Below are positions 12,601-23,100 of a stretch of 64,000 nucleotides of DNA, piece by piece. A program made the position numbers and the translations under genes. The stretch spans positions 14,478,978 to 14,542,977 of the forward strand of contig CM032669.1 in assembly GCA_019095985.1 (NCBI GenBank), given 5' to 3'. The DNA comes from Streblospio benedicti (taxonomy: Eukaryota; Annelida; Polychaeta; Spionida; Spionidae). Every line of letters starts with the position of its first letter. The first letter of the stretch is position 1. The notes below the pieces were generated by a model. The model did no database searches and was not told the origin of the DNA. It saw nothing but the letters and a program-made list of their open reading frames with translations.

Positions 12601-14822
12601 TATTGCAGTAATGTTAATAAACGTACAATGTATATTGAGTATAAATGGACGGTAATGTTACTTGCCACTTATAAGTGCTGGAATATGCCCAATAACGTTC
12701 CATACTCGTTGGATTCTCTATTTTCGCCCATATCATGGTCTTTCAAAGCAGTCTGGGCCATCACTGTGTTATCTGGACCCCCTCATATCCAAACATCTGA
12801 TTAATTGCTCGAGACGTCCGTACATGCGGACCTGTACTGTTGTTAAAAACTAATATTAAACAAGAATGTAGATCTACGTAAAGTACAGTTAACATAATCC
12901 TGTGGCTTACGTCTGAATGTATTATTATCTATTGACGGAATATATAACACACAGCAATAATTTCAGAAAGGAATCAACTATTTTCTGGGTCTGCAGCAGC
13001 AGCTTTTTTTACAACATAAATTTCCAGATTTTCATTTGGCGTTTACCATGGGGTTTATGGAAAATGGTTGTCTACTCCAAAGCAGAAAAAATAGACAAAT
13101 AAATCTTTATAACTTGTGAATTCTTGACGCATTTTGGTGATCTTTATTTCAAATTGATCCATATGAGATCTAGTTTTTGTTCCAAGTAATTTTTTTTTTT
13201 TTCCATTTGACTCAATCAATTTAGCTTATGTAATAAGTTAATGTAAAGAGCTAGTATGATCCTCTTTGTAATACTGTGGGGCCATTTAGGACATGACTGT
13301 TAAGGAGGAGTGTGACCATTTAGAATCAATACAGCGCTGTGCTGCCCACACAGTGCTCAAGGTATTATTTTTGTTACTGCCCTGTTGTGCAACCTCAACT
13401 GGCAAACCTTAGAGGAACAGCATCGCAACTGAAGGTGGACTCTTCTATAAGATTCTGAACGGTCATCTGGATGTACCACCTGACTTCATAGACCTCATGG
13501 AACATCCACGCACAGAGCCCACAAATCATAACTACAGTGACAGGGCGGGATAAAAATTCTGCGTATTCAGAGAGCACAGTAATTGGTCGTTTGGTCGTCA
13601 GAATCGACTCACATTTTGTCCAAACAACCTTGACTTCAACAAGACTCGTCCATACGGACGACTCACGGTGTAGGGACGTGTGATCATCAATATTTGAAAG
13701 ATATTACACCATTATTTGCTTTCTTTTCATTCAAGTTTCAATCTGCGTTAGTTTCATGGGCGCTGCCTTATTTGTTTACATTCAGAGCGCCACCAACCGG
13801 CAATCCACTGAAATACTTTCAACTGGTTCACGCCGGTAGCGCGGGAAAAACGTGTATGCGTGCTGCTGTATTTGCGTTGTGATGAATGCATGTTGCATCG
13901 GGCACTAGTACCAAAATGGCTCCCACAGGAAACAGATGTCAATGTGTTGAAATTTCTTGTTATATGCTTGAGATATTAAAGTAACATTAAAATGAATTAT
14001 GTACGATCATTCCTAATGAGGTTTTACATAAAGTTATCTACTTTTAATCCCGATGACACTGCTTCTAAACAGCCATTTGACGGATTTAAAAAATGAAACA
14101 TGTGACAGGATCTTACATGTCAAAGCTTTTGGCAGCCAAAAACGTGAAATGTTCAAATGATACGGCCGGTTTAGGCCGTTAGCTCTAGGAGTCTGTATTG
14201 ATATAATAAGTGTTGTTATTTAGAGAATTTTCTTGTATGATAAATGTATGCAAAAACACAAACACCCATATTATTTCTGGTCGACCAAGAATATCACCCG
14301 GACCACCTACGTTTTGTAGGTCGTCCGGACTGGCAAGCTACAATTTAGAATTACTGTGCTCTCTGGTATTGGAAAGGAACTGTAGCCTGTACAATCCCAG
14401 ACATTGCATTGGAAAAATCTGTTACCAAAGCTGACTCAATAATAGAGGCGGTTGGCCCCTTCTGCACCATAGGCGCATCTCCTTCGGTCCCCGTTGTGTC
14501 CCATTGGAGGAGACCAGTGCCTGCTTAGTCACTGGTCCACTTATCAAGATCAAGCTAAATGATGTCACTCTTTTTAACTTTTAACTGAATTAAGCTGTAT
14601 AAAAGTACTGTAAAATAGTGCGGGCCAATACGACCGTCTCAAAAGAGATGAAAACACTCTTACTATGTCATTTGACGATCTCCTAAAAACCAGATGGTTA
14701 AAAAAAAAGGAAAGAAGTTGGAAGAAGCTACACAACTATTCTAAACAACTGTTTTGACAAAGAATAGGGAGTTTCAACAAACCTTGAACCGTAAAGCTTC
14801 CGTCCGATTCGTTTCGCATCAT
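9629..14822 (-). CDS. CYTH: Cytohesin (ARF guanine-nucleotide exchange factor), exons 1-2 only
   Basis: Two exons read on the minus strand. Exon 1 (14822 down to 14783) begins with two ATG codons, encodes MMRNESDGSFTVQ plus one base, and ends at a G|gtttgt donor. Exon 2 (9702 down to 9629) follows a ttttcag acceptor, completes an Asp codon and encodes LTSEELALLEDIRRRKEQLL followed by YEIQ, ending at CAG|gtattt. This matches the N-terminal coiled coil of cytohesins (human forms read DLTxEExxELxxIRRRKxELxxxIQ), and the exon boundary after the Gln is the same as I recall in vertebrates. Cytohesins activate ARF GTPases at the plasma membrane through a Sec7 domain and a PH domain; the coiled coil mediates dimers and partner binding. 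Sec7 and PH exons are not seen and must lie left of position 1, so intron 2 exceeds 9.6 kb. Which vertebrate paralogue it equals cannot be told. Confidence 0.85.
9703..10830. other. Cytohesin intron 1, right of exon 2
   Basis: AT-rich intron sequence; nothing recognised apart from short homopolymer runs. Confidence 0.5.
10840..12034. repeat. Older dispersed repeat (left and middle pieces)
   Basis: The segments 10840-11081 and 11877-12034 resemble, piece by piece, a second copy at about 41690-42160: shared blocks include ATTTCATCTACTTGTA, TTAATATCAATTAAA-like text and ATGATGATCATA. The copy here is interrupted by two TIR elements, so it is the older host of those insertions. Family unknown. 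Confidence 0.4.
11082..11876 (+). mobile_element. Non-autonomous TIR DNA transposon, pogo/Tigger-like ends, copy 1
   Basis: The left end reads TACAGTACAGGTCTG and the right end CGGACCTATACTGTA, so the termini are inverted repeats flanked by TA. The TACAGTA..GGTC..TATCC pattern is typical of pogo/Tigger-type Tc1/mariner relatives. At 795 bp there is no transposase frame. The interior (TTGATAATTTAAGTTA-like block, CCGGTTCTTTT, GGGGGCCGATATG) is shared in reverse orientation with copy 2. Confidence 0.65.
12035..12841 (-). mobile_element. Non-autonomous TIR DNA transposon, pogo/Tigger-like ends, copy 2
   Basis: The left end reads TACAGTATAGGTCTGAATAT and the right end GCGGACCTGTACTGT. The interior matches the reverse complement of copy 1 (blocks near 12180-12400), so the two copies lie head to head 158 bp apart. 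No transposase frame is present. The short open frame 11938-12192 lies across the boundary and is judged chance. Confidence 0.6.
13290..13680 (+). repeat. 3' fragment of a non-LTR retrotransposon (LINE) ORF2
   Basis: Plus-strand translation gives LESIQRCAAHTVLKVL, then NLNWQTLEEQHRN, LLYKILNGHLDVPPDF and, further on, NRLTFCPNNLDFNKTR. This is the familiar C-terminal tail pattern of CR1/Jockey-like reverse transcriptase proteins (LExxQRRAA...LxWxSLxERR...YKIxNG). Stops and frame changes show that it is a dead 5'-truncated copy. It is the only LINE piece on the plus strand here. Confidence 0.6.
13735..14185 (-). repeat. piggyBac-like MITE, diverged partial copy
   Basis: In reverse orientation this matches the fuller copy at 55160-55926. 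Shared blocks are CGGCCTAAACCGGCC, CACGTTTT..GGC..CAAAAGCTT, the GATTAAAA.TAGATAAC block and CATAATTTATTTTAATGTTA-like text. The terminal TTAA site is not visible on this copy. Confidence 0.5.
14297..14329. repeat. Short GC-rich hairpin
   Basis: CCGGACCACCTAC and GTAGGTCGTCCGG are near-perfect inverted repeats separated by a few bases. It lies about 0.5 kb upstream of cytohesin exon 1 with respect to that gene's distal side. It could be a cruciform or the remnant of a repeat; no function is implied. Confidence 0.4.
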
Positions 14823-16414
14823 TGTCGCAATATTTTACCGCCTTTCACTTCTTAAATGATCTATCTTCTTTAAAATCGCGTAAAAGTAACAATATCACGC
14901 TACTAAAATGGTATAATATGAAGTTTATTTCAATGAATAAAAATTACTTCCGTCTTCAAGCGGCCATTTTGTTACTCACGTCACAACGAGAAATTTACAA
15001 AAATAATAGTGTTATATCATAAGAAGCATAGTAAACGACGCCTAAAACAGTTTTCATATAAAAAAATATAACTGAGTTCTATGAAAATAACAAACTTGAA
15101 AAAAAAGTTTATTTGAAAAATATTTTAGAATTATGTTCACCGGAACCTAATTTTTAAAGACCATCCCTTCGTATTCTGGATGGACAACCAGTACATTAAA
15201 TATGATTTCTACTCAACCACCAACCATACCCATTCTTTTAATAATGTTCATTGTAAATACATGCAATTTAATAGATTTTCTCCTTGATAAATAATGATCG
15301 AGCACCTGTCAAATATTTCTAAACTCGATCCAGTGGATTTAACTTTTATGTTTGTATTCGTGACCCACTTCCTGAAAACAAATCAAATGTTTTAACTTTT
15401 TTTCTAAATAGAGCATATAAAACCAAACTGTTGCAATTTGAAAGTGCTAGGTAGTTATTATGATATTTAGATACAATTTGTCACACTTTATGGTTTTATA
15501 TAACTACTTTAAGCTGTAGAAACAATTAGAAAGTATTGGAATGACACATCTGAGATGTCATCCACCCACTTTTTACCTACTCAGGCTACTGGTCGTTCAC
15601 ATGTCTTTCTGGAAGAAATATTGTGTGTTTGCTTTTAATATGTGTCAAACATCCAGGATCCATTGCTATTCCTCCTAAAACTATATTTTACAGCCTAATA
15701 TGCTCCTACAAACTACGTAACAAAAGTTTCTTAAAAGTATATGAAAGGTTCCCCCGGTAAGGCATAACCCGCGGTCCCTAGTGCGGTAACGCTAATTCTT
15801 AGATATCAGGTCTAGGTAAGGCGAAAACATTTTTGAATCAGCAATAACTCACGAACAATCATGTATCTTTTCTGATGGAAATGATCTCAAATAATCATAA
15901 TACCAAGATACAAATGTAGCCTGCCAGATGGCATATATCAGCAATGTACAAAGGTGTATTAAAATAGTTGCTAAAATTGTAGTATCATTAGCCCTGCAGG
16001 TGGCGTGCATACTTGTCTCGATCAAGCAGACTTTGTGATACTACGGCATAGCAGCAGTTGCAATTGTTTGTAGCCACCTGGTGCCCCAGTCTGGTACTAC
16101 GATAGTAATAATCGTGTATAGCATCTTGTTTATGTTTATGAAAACCCACATTTTTCTAGCATTGCTGAGGAGCGCTGCATTTCTCATCTAATTCAAACGA
16201 AATTTTGAATGCGATTACTGGCGATTATAGACAATTATTCCATGCTTTATACATTTTAAAGCACTAAGTATAATTATTGAAGTTTTAAATAAGCAATGAA
16301 AACAAAATAATACCCAAACCCCTTTGTAAAACTATACGCACAGGTCCGTAGGCTATGAATTGTGATCACTTTTCACACAATTTTTTGTTAAAAACTGATG
16401 GTATGAATAAATTA

Positions 16415-16620
16415 AATGTGAGCTGCTTGTGATGATGGTATCATTCTGTTCTCACAACCTTGGGGTCGTGAGTTCAACTCCGACCTGGGCCACTTGATGT
16501 AGACAAATGGAAGCTTAGGGTTGTAAACCCTGTCTTCAACTATGTCTATTGTTCGTAGAAATATGCTTGCAAAAAAAAGACGTGTGTGAGAGAGAGAAGT
16601 TTGAAAATTGATTTTTCTTG
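16415..16620 (+). repeat. tRNA-derived SINE
   Basis: GAGCTGCTTGTGATGATGG followed by GTGAGTTCAACTCC about 40 bases on has the box A / box B layout of a tRNA-derived SINE head, followed by a non-tRNA body. An open frame on the other strand is a shadow. Confidence 0.45.
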
Positions 16621-16621
16621 T

Positions 16622-16864
16622 CATGATTCAATTAATATTGATATCACCTGCTTTTCTTCCAAAAAGTTATTCTAAAGTACAAATTTAAATGTGATTTTTA
16701 ATTGATTTCAAGCCTTACAAGTTCCTTTTCAAATTAAACAACCTTGTTTATTTTGAAACGGAATGTGTAAGGTTCAAAATTGATTACTATAAATATTATA
16801 TTTAAATTTGTACTCTAAAGTTATTTTTTGGAACAACAGCAGGTAATAGTAATTGAATCATGAG
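16622..16864. repeat. Foldback / palindromic MITE, ~243 bp
   Basis: The left half starts TCATGATTCAATTA, continuing through AAAAAGTTATTCTAAAGTAC; the right half returns as GTACTCTAAAGTTATTTTTT and ends TAATTGAATCATGA. The arms pair over most of their length. It lies in the spacer just upstream of LMTK. Confidence 0.65.
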
Positions 16865-17140
16865 ACCCACATAACAAAAATCAACTGGACAGATTTTTCT
16901 TGCATACTGAAAGATGTGTAAACGGCCGGTATAGTATAATTCATAACTAAACTTCTTAGTGCACTATATCATCAACAGTTTTCATCAAAAAGCACTTGTG
17001 ACTTGTAATATAATTTTTTAGGTGTAGGTTTTATTTTCATTTTTCAGATACTAAGCGCATTTGCCATGTAGAAGAGATGGATCTTATCCAAATCCTGAAG
17101 ATAAAAGAAAATCATTATAGAGTTTATCTATAGAGAAATT

Positions 17141-20100
17141 ATGTTGGAAATAATTATTGCCACATTGATACCCTGTGTGTTGGGACGGTCAATTGAATTA
17201 GGTAAATGCGAAATGCTATTAGTGATTCTGTTGAAAGAAATACGTCATGGTCTTGATTTTTTTGTCATCATATGCATGATTTTGACATTCTAAGAAAAAC
17301 TATACAAACAATGTTGTTTTGGTTGTATTCGTCTATTCTATAGATGCAGCAGTTGACAGTTTAGAATGGAAGAGCGAAGTTTTGTTTGCGGGTGTTATAT
17401 CTGTTGTTGGAATTGTATGTTTTATCGTTCTTTTGATTGGATGTGCTGACATTTGTCGCCGAGAAGCAGGATTCAAAGTAAGCTGTTCAATTTTCAATTT
17501 TATACTTGATTTTATTTATTTATTTATTTTATTTATTTATTTCAGACGTAGAATACATATATAATCAATACATGCATTAGAGTCCATATAAAACAATGTA
17601 ATAAGAATATACATATACATAGATATAAAATAGTAGCACCACACTCATATATTACATGTGAATTAAAAACTCACACCGTGAGTGGTTAATTGACTAGACA
17701 AAATGCAGTTTTAAATAATATTTTTTAAATTTTGAACAAGGCTTATTTCATTAAATTGTTATACTTGATTTTAAGTAATATTTTTTAAATTTTAAACAAG
17801 GCTTATTTCATTAAATTGTTTATAAATGTTTGTGCATTTACTTTTGTAGGATTTTGAAAATGATGATGTGTTTACTACTGATCTCAATACTCCACCACCG
17901 ACATCATCACAATTCACCATGTACCCACCTGTTGAAAGTACGCCTGACGTCATATCCGCTGCTCCCATAGTCTTTGAACCTCTTCCAGATCCTATTCAAT
18001 TAAGGGCAAGAGCATCAGGTCCTGCACCAAACACACATCATCTCAGACCAAAGGTACTGCCTTAAAGCGTTTTGTTATGAGCACATTATGTTCAAAAGTT
18101 ACAGCTCAACAATTATTTTTGCTCTTATGAACCTTGAAACTAAGTTTACAATAAATTCAACGTTAGCTTAAACAAATGATTTTAATTCAACAAAAATGTT
18201 ATGATTATGTAGGTTGCCATCAGTTCTCGTGACAGGACAGAAAGTGAAGATAGTCTCGATGACAATCCTCCTGATGCTATGCAAGAAAAAATGAGACTAC
18301 ATGGTCTCCTAGGTAATACCTACCCAGATGTTCAAACATTCTTAGTATAAAGATATTGTTGTATCATTAATGAGGATTAACATTTGTACAAACTTAAAAT
18401 TGTAATTTTCATCTTGATTGTGGATAGAGACATTTTGAATATTATTTAATCACTAACATTAATAATTTACACTCCCAAGAATGCAATACATGTAGTATCC
18501 TTCCATCATCAACAGTTCTCTTAACAAAGCACTCATAACATGACCCAAATACTTTGTATTTTAAATGGACTAACACATATCCTAGTGACATAAATCTTTG
18601 TGGAAAAAGAATTGTGACAAAAATTCATGGTATAAGTAAATTGTATGTACTGGTACACCTAGCACCTATTTTTGTAAAGATGGTACAGTTATGGTGAGTA
18701 CATAGTTGAACAAGTTCCATTATACTTTATTAACACAACTTTGGTATTCAATGCAGCACGTCTTAGGAAAGGTAACTAATTGTCGATGGTCAGACATAAA
18801 AAATATTACTATTGTGTCACCATTGTCATTATATTGTCCTCTTTTACAACTATCTTTGTCTGACTCTGTATTTCTTTTTCCCACAATCTTCTTTTGTTTT
18901 CTTCACTGGACTAAGGTAACTTGGGAAACTTTGTTTCAAGCCACCATTACTTTTTATTGTCACGTCTCACATCTCAGCCATTGATGTATGACATTCTACA
19001 TGTCACAAATTTCCTTTAAAGATTGGGAGGCTATATAGTAAGCTTAAAACCATGAAAATTACAATTGTAATATTGAAAACAGTACTGTTTTGTAATTTAA
19101 GTTTGTCCAGTTTGCATTATATTCTGAGGATGACCATAATGTCGAAAATATTAGATTGAAATGTGAATGAATTAAAGATGTTGGTTCTAACATTTATAAA
19201 AAATTACGATCGCAATAGTTTTATTGATACTAATGCTGTACCCATTTGTTTCCAGTTTTAATTAATAAACTTTAGAATACTTCAGCAAATGAACATCTTT
19301 CCATAAAACTCATTGTATCATGAACAAACACGTCATATATTTCAATTTTTTTTTATTTCTTTGATATATTTAAGTTTCTTTACCAGGTCTAACGGCAGAT
19401 ACTAAAATATGATTTTTACCAATTATGATTGATACATTTTAGTGAATAGCAGAAATCAAATACCCCGAAGTCAACTTCAGTACATTAAAGAGCTTGGTAA
19501 TGGTTGGTTTGGAAAGGTAAGCATTCTGATTTTGCTATAATCTTACTTATCAATCTTTCCATTCAATTTGAAAGACAAAAGATTGTTTTTACCCAAATCA
19601 TTAAATCAGCCAAACGTATACCTTTCATATTATTGAATATTGTTTTATGATAGGTCTTGCAAGGAGAAGGCCAGAAAATCTTACCCGGGCATAAGAAGAC
19701 AAAAGTAGTGATTCAAATGCTGCGTGAGGATTCTGACTCAAGCGAGCAGCTCGCCTTCCTGCAAGAGGGTGTGCCTTACCGAGACGTTGACCACCCCAAT
19801 GTTCTGAGACTACTGGGCCAGTGTGTTGATGCGACACCTTACCTTACTGTGCTTGAATTGTGCCCTTTTGTAAGTACTGTAGCTATTCCAAGCCTTTTTT
19901 TTTTAATTTTTTTGTCTCGATTTTGAACGGATGTAATTTTTAGTAGTAAAACAGTGTCACCTACAGGGATATGTTTAGTCAGTATGCGTATATGTAATCA
20001 TGAAGTTTGTGTAGCGTTCTAAGGCATAAAACATGCCTCATATTGAAATGTTATCCTCAATATTCATGCATAAAAGCTACCAATGAAAAATGGCAAATCC

Positions 20101-23100
20101 TTGATGAAGAATTTATAACAACTAGTTCTCATCACTGGCTGTTGACACAATTATTAGTTGTTGTTTTTTTCAGTTGCTTATAAATGTTGAATTCATATTT
20201 TACAGGGCGATGTGAAGACCTATTTGAGAAGTCACAGAATTGCTGTTGAATCATTTAATGAGAAAGGGCTCTTACTAAAGTTTGCCTGTGATATTGCTGC
20301 AGGACTTCAAGCCCTACACCAGCAAGGTTTTGTCCACAGGTTTGGATGCTCTTTTAGAAAAGAAATAATTGAAAAGTTCTATGCATTTGCTCACATATGA
20401 TAAAGATTAACAATTTAAAGTATTTTAGATTAGAGAGGTTTCATAACATTACCGCTGTGAATTTATTGAAGAAGAGACTTGATTTGGTTAGTCAGCCTAA
20501 TAGACAGAGCTAACGCTTTTGAATGGCATTTCAGAGATTTTGCAACGAGAAACTGCATGTTGGCGTCTGATTTGTCTGTTAAAATAGGCGACTATGGTGT
20601 TTCTGAAGATAACTTCAAGGTAGACTCCTCAAATTTATTTTTAGCTGATATTGTTTCTACATACATAAGCAGTACAAATTAGAACAATATTTTATTGTTA
20701 AAATCCACGTATGGTTTCAGACTCATGTGAAGACTTATCCTAAAAAATAGATTATCTTCTGATTCTGATTCTGATTCTGATACTTAATCGGCTAATTCCC
20801 TGGTGGGACATCACGGCGATGAGGCCACGTGGTGTTGATACATGAACCTCCAGAGGCAGGCTAGGTAGCCAACTGAGCCTCAGGGGTGGGGGGATCACAC
20901 TAGCTATAGTTTTCAAACTAGGTGAGTTCTTTTACGTGCAGAGGTGTGGCTCTCCTCTACACGTTTTTAACGAGGCTTCCAGACTCATGTGAAGACTTAG
21001 TAAACACTGTAAAAAATCAGCAAGTCAGTGGCAGATACGTGTCGGTTTTGGCGACACTGTTTTTTTTCTCTGGCCGCGAACTTCGAACGCAGGCAACTCC
21101 TGTTTTTCAAGGGAGTGGGAGGTAAACCACTGAGCTATTGAGGAATAAAACCACGATATGCCACTATTTTTTTTTTTTTCTCTGTTTTAGATCAGAAAAT
21201 ATTCCAAATCCATTATTGGGAGGGAGGTAATAAGAAAACATTTAAATAAAAACATGTTTTGGGGGCTATCTGAAAAGTCTTAATGAGAGCGATTAAAAAA
21301 CAAAATCATATCTAGTCTAGGACTCACACCAACAACATCTAGCTGATTTAGACTAGATGCATGCTGACATGCTGTTGGTGGCAATTTTATAGCCATTTCA
21401 AATCAAATCAATCAAATCATTTATTAAATTAGACATAAAACATGTCTAAATAACAAGATAACAATATAATTTGGTGGAGTGGCTCAACACTTTTTTTTCT
21501 TTTTTTGTTATGCGCTAGGTAACTAATGAAGGCAATGGTCTAAAAAAACCACACATGTTTTTTTTTCTTTATGCGCTAGGTAAAACTAATGAGGGCCATG
21601 GTCTAAAACAGAGAAAAAAACCATAGTGGCCTAATAACATGTTATGTTAATAATCTTCATTAATTGGGCTGAGGTCTGGCAGTAGCTATGTTGATAAATA
21701 ATTCAATGCTGTCTGCAGGAGGACTATTACTTTGACCCTCATGGCGACGCCATCCCAATTCGGTGGCTTGCTCCGGAAACTATGCACGTCACTGATGAAG
21801 GCACTATTATAGTGAAATACATCACCAAAGACTCAAACATATGGTAAGTGTAGCGATCGTTGTCTCAGTTGGTACGAAATATTTTAGTAATTTTGAACAA
21901 TATAATAGAAAAGAAAAGATATACCATTTATATGCGTACATTATCTATTTTGTGGAGTGGCGTATTGGCTATTAGGCACATACTTAGATGTGAATATGAA
22001 TAGATTGTATTCTGCTCTTGTTGGTGTTGAATATGCTTGGAGGTGACATGTGTGAATGGTTATGTAGAGCTTTCAAAACATTTGTGGTAGACTATGGTCA
22101 TCTTCCAGATGCCCTTGATTTTGCAGGTCTTTTGGCATCTGCTTGTGGGAAATCATCATGTTTGGTGCACTGCCATACAGTGACCTCAACAACGATCATG
22201 TCATTCGCCTCGTTATTAAAGAGAGAAGTCTGAAGCCCACGAAACCGGACATGCCTGTTTCACACCTAGAGCGACTGTGAGTGTATTTATGATTCAAATG
22301 CTTCGTGTTCATTGCATTCTTTTATTTTATTTTTTGAAAATCAAGTGAAGTAACAATATAAAGCAGTGAAAACCCCCATGTACATCTGTTTTACAATGGC
22401 ATGATTCAAATGCTTCACGTTCATTGCATTCTTTTATTCTATTTTTTGAAAATCAAGTCAAGTAACAATATAAAGCAATGAAAACCCCTATGTACATCTG
22501 TTTCACAATGGCATCAATCAAAGAAATTTCTAGGAAAGTTGAACACAAATAGACATAAACACTCTGACGCACAACAAAAATTTTGCGACAACTGGCATAA
22601 AGACCAGTCAAATTGTAAAACTGCCTAACAAACTGACAATCATGTAATACACACAGTTACCAAGCCCTACGCAGATCATACGTTTGCACCACACACAGTA
22701 CACAATTAAAATGTGAAACTCGCTACACTCGCACATTTAACATGTCAATTCTAATGTCCAAGTAAATCATACTTTGCAGGCATCCCACTTGATAAAACAC
22801 ATCATTGTTCACAGTTCAGTAAAATTTTTCATTGCTATGTTTCTCACGGATATAATACTGATAGTATAATGTTATATGTGAAAGTGATGATCATGCTTGT
22901 TATATAAACTCATGCTTGACTTGTATAATTTGAATGGTGTGTATGATGTATGAGGCGGGAGGGGGGTTATAAGGGTTTGGGGAATTTACCCTTACAACAA
23001 GGGAGATGGAGGATGGGGCAATAAAGTTCAAGAGGTGTGAGCTTGGCAAACCTTCTAACCCTACCCAGCTCCAACTCCCAACCCAACTCCAACCCGAACA

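Larger units (their letters stand above)
14823..17140. promoter_or_regulatory. Shared divergent 5' region of cytohesin and LMTK
   Basis: The start codons of the minus-strand cytohesin and plus-strand LMTK face away from each other across this 2.3-kb spacer, so promoters of both genes must lie in or near it, unless unseen 5'UTR exons exist. A likely LMTK 5'UTR acceptor (tttttcag at 17041-17047) precedes the ATG-bearing exon, with a short upstream ATG frame near 17070. I see no clear TATA box. Confidence 0.4.

Noticed and set aside
16412-16624. 70-aa minus-strand frame
   Set aside because: Antisense shadow of a tRNA-derived SINE.
18706-18984. 92-aa plus-strand frame
   Set aside because: Lies in an LMTK intron between exons 4 and 5; the exons on either side already join in frame and no splice sites support it.
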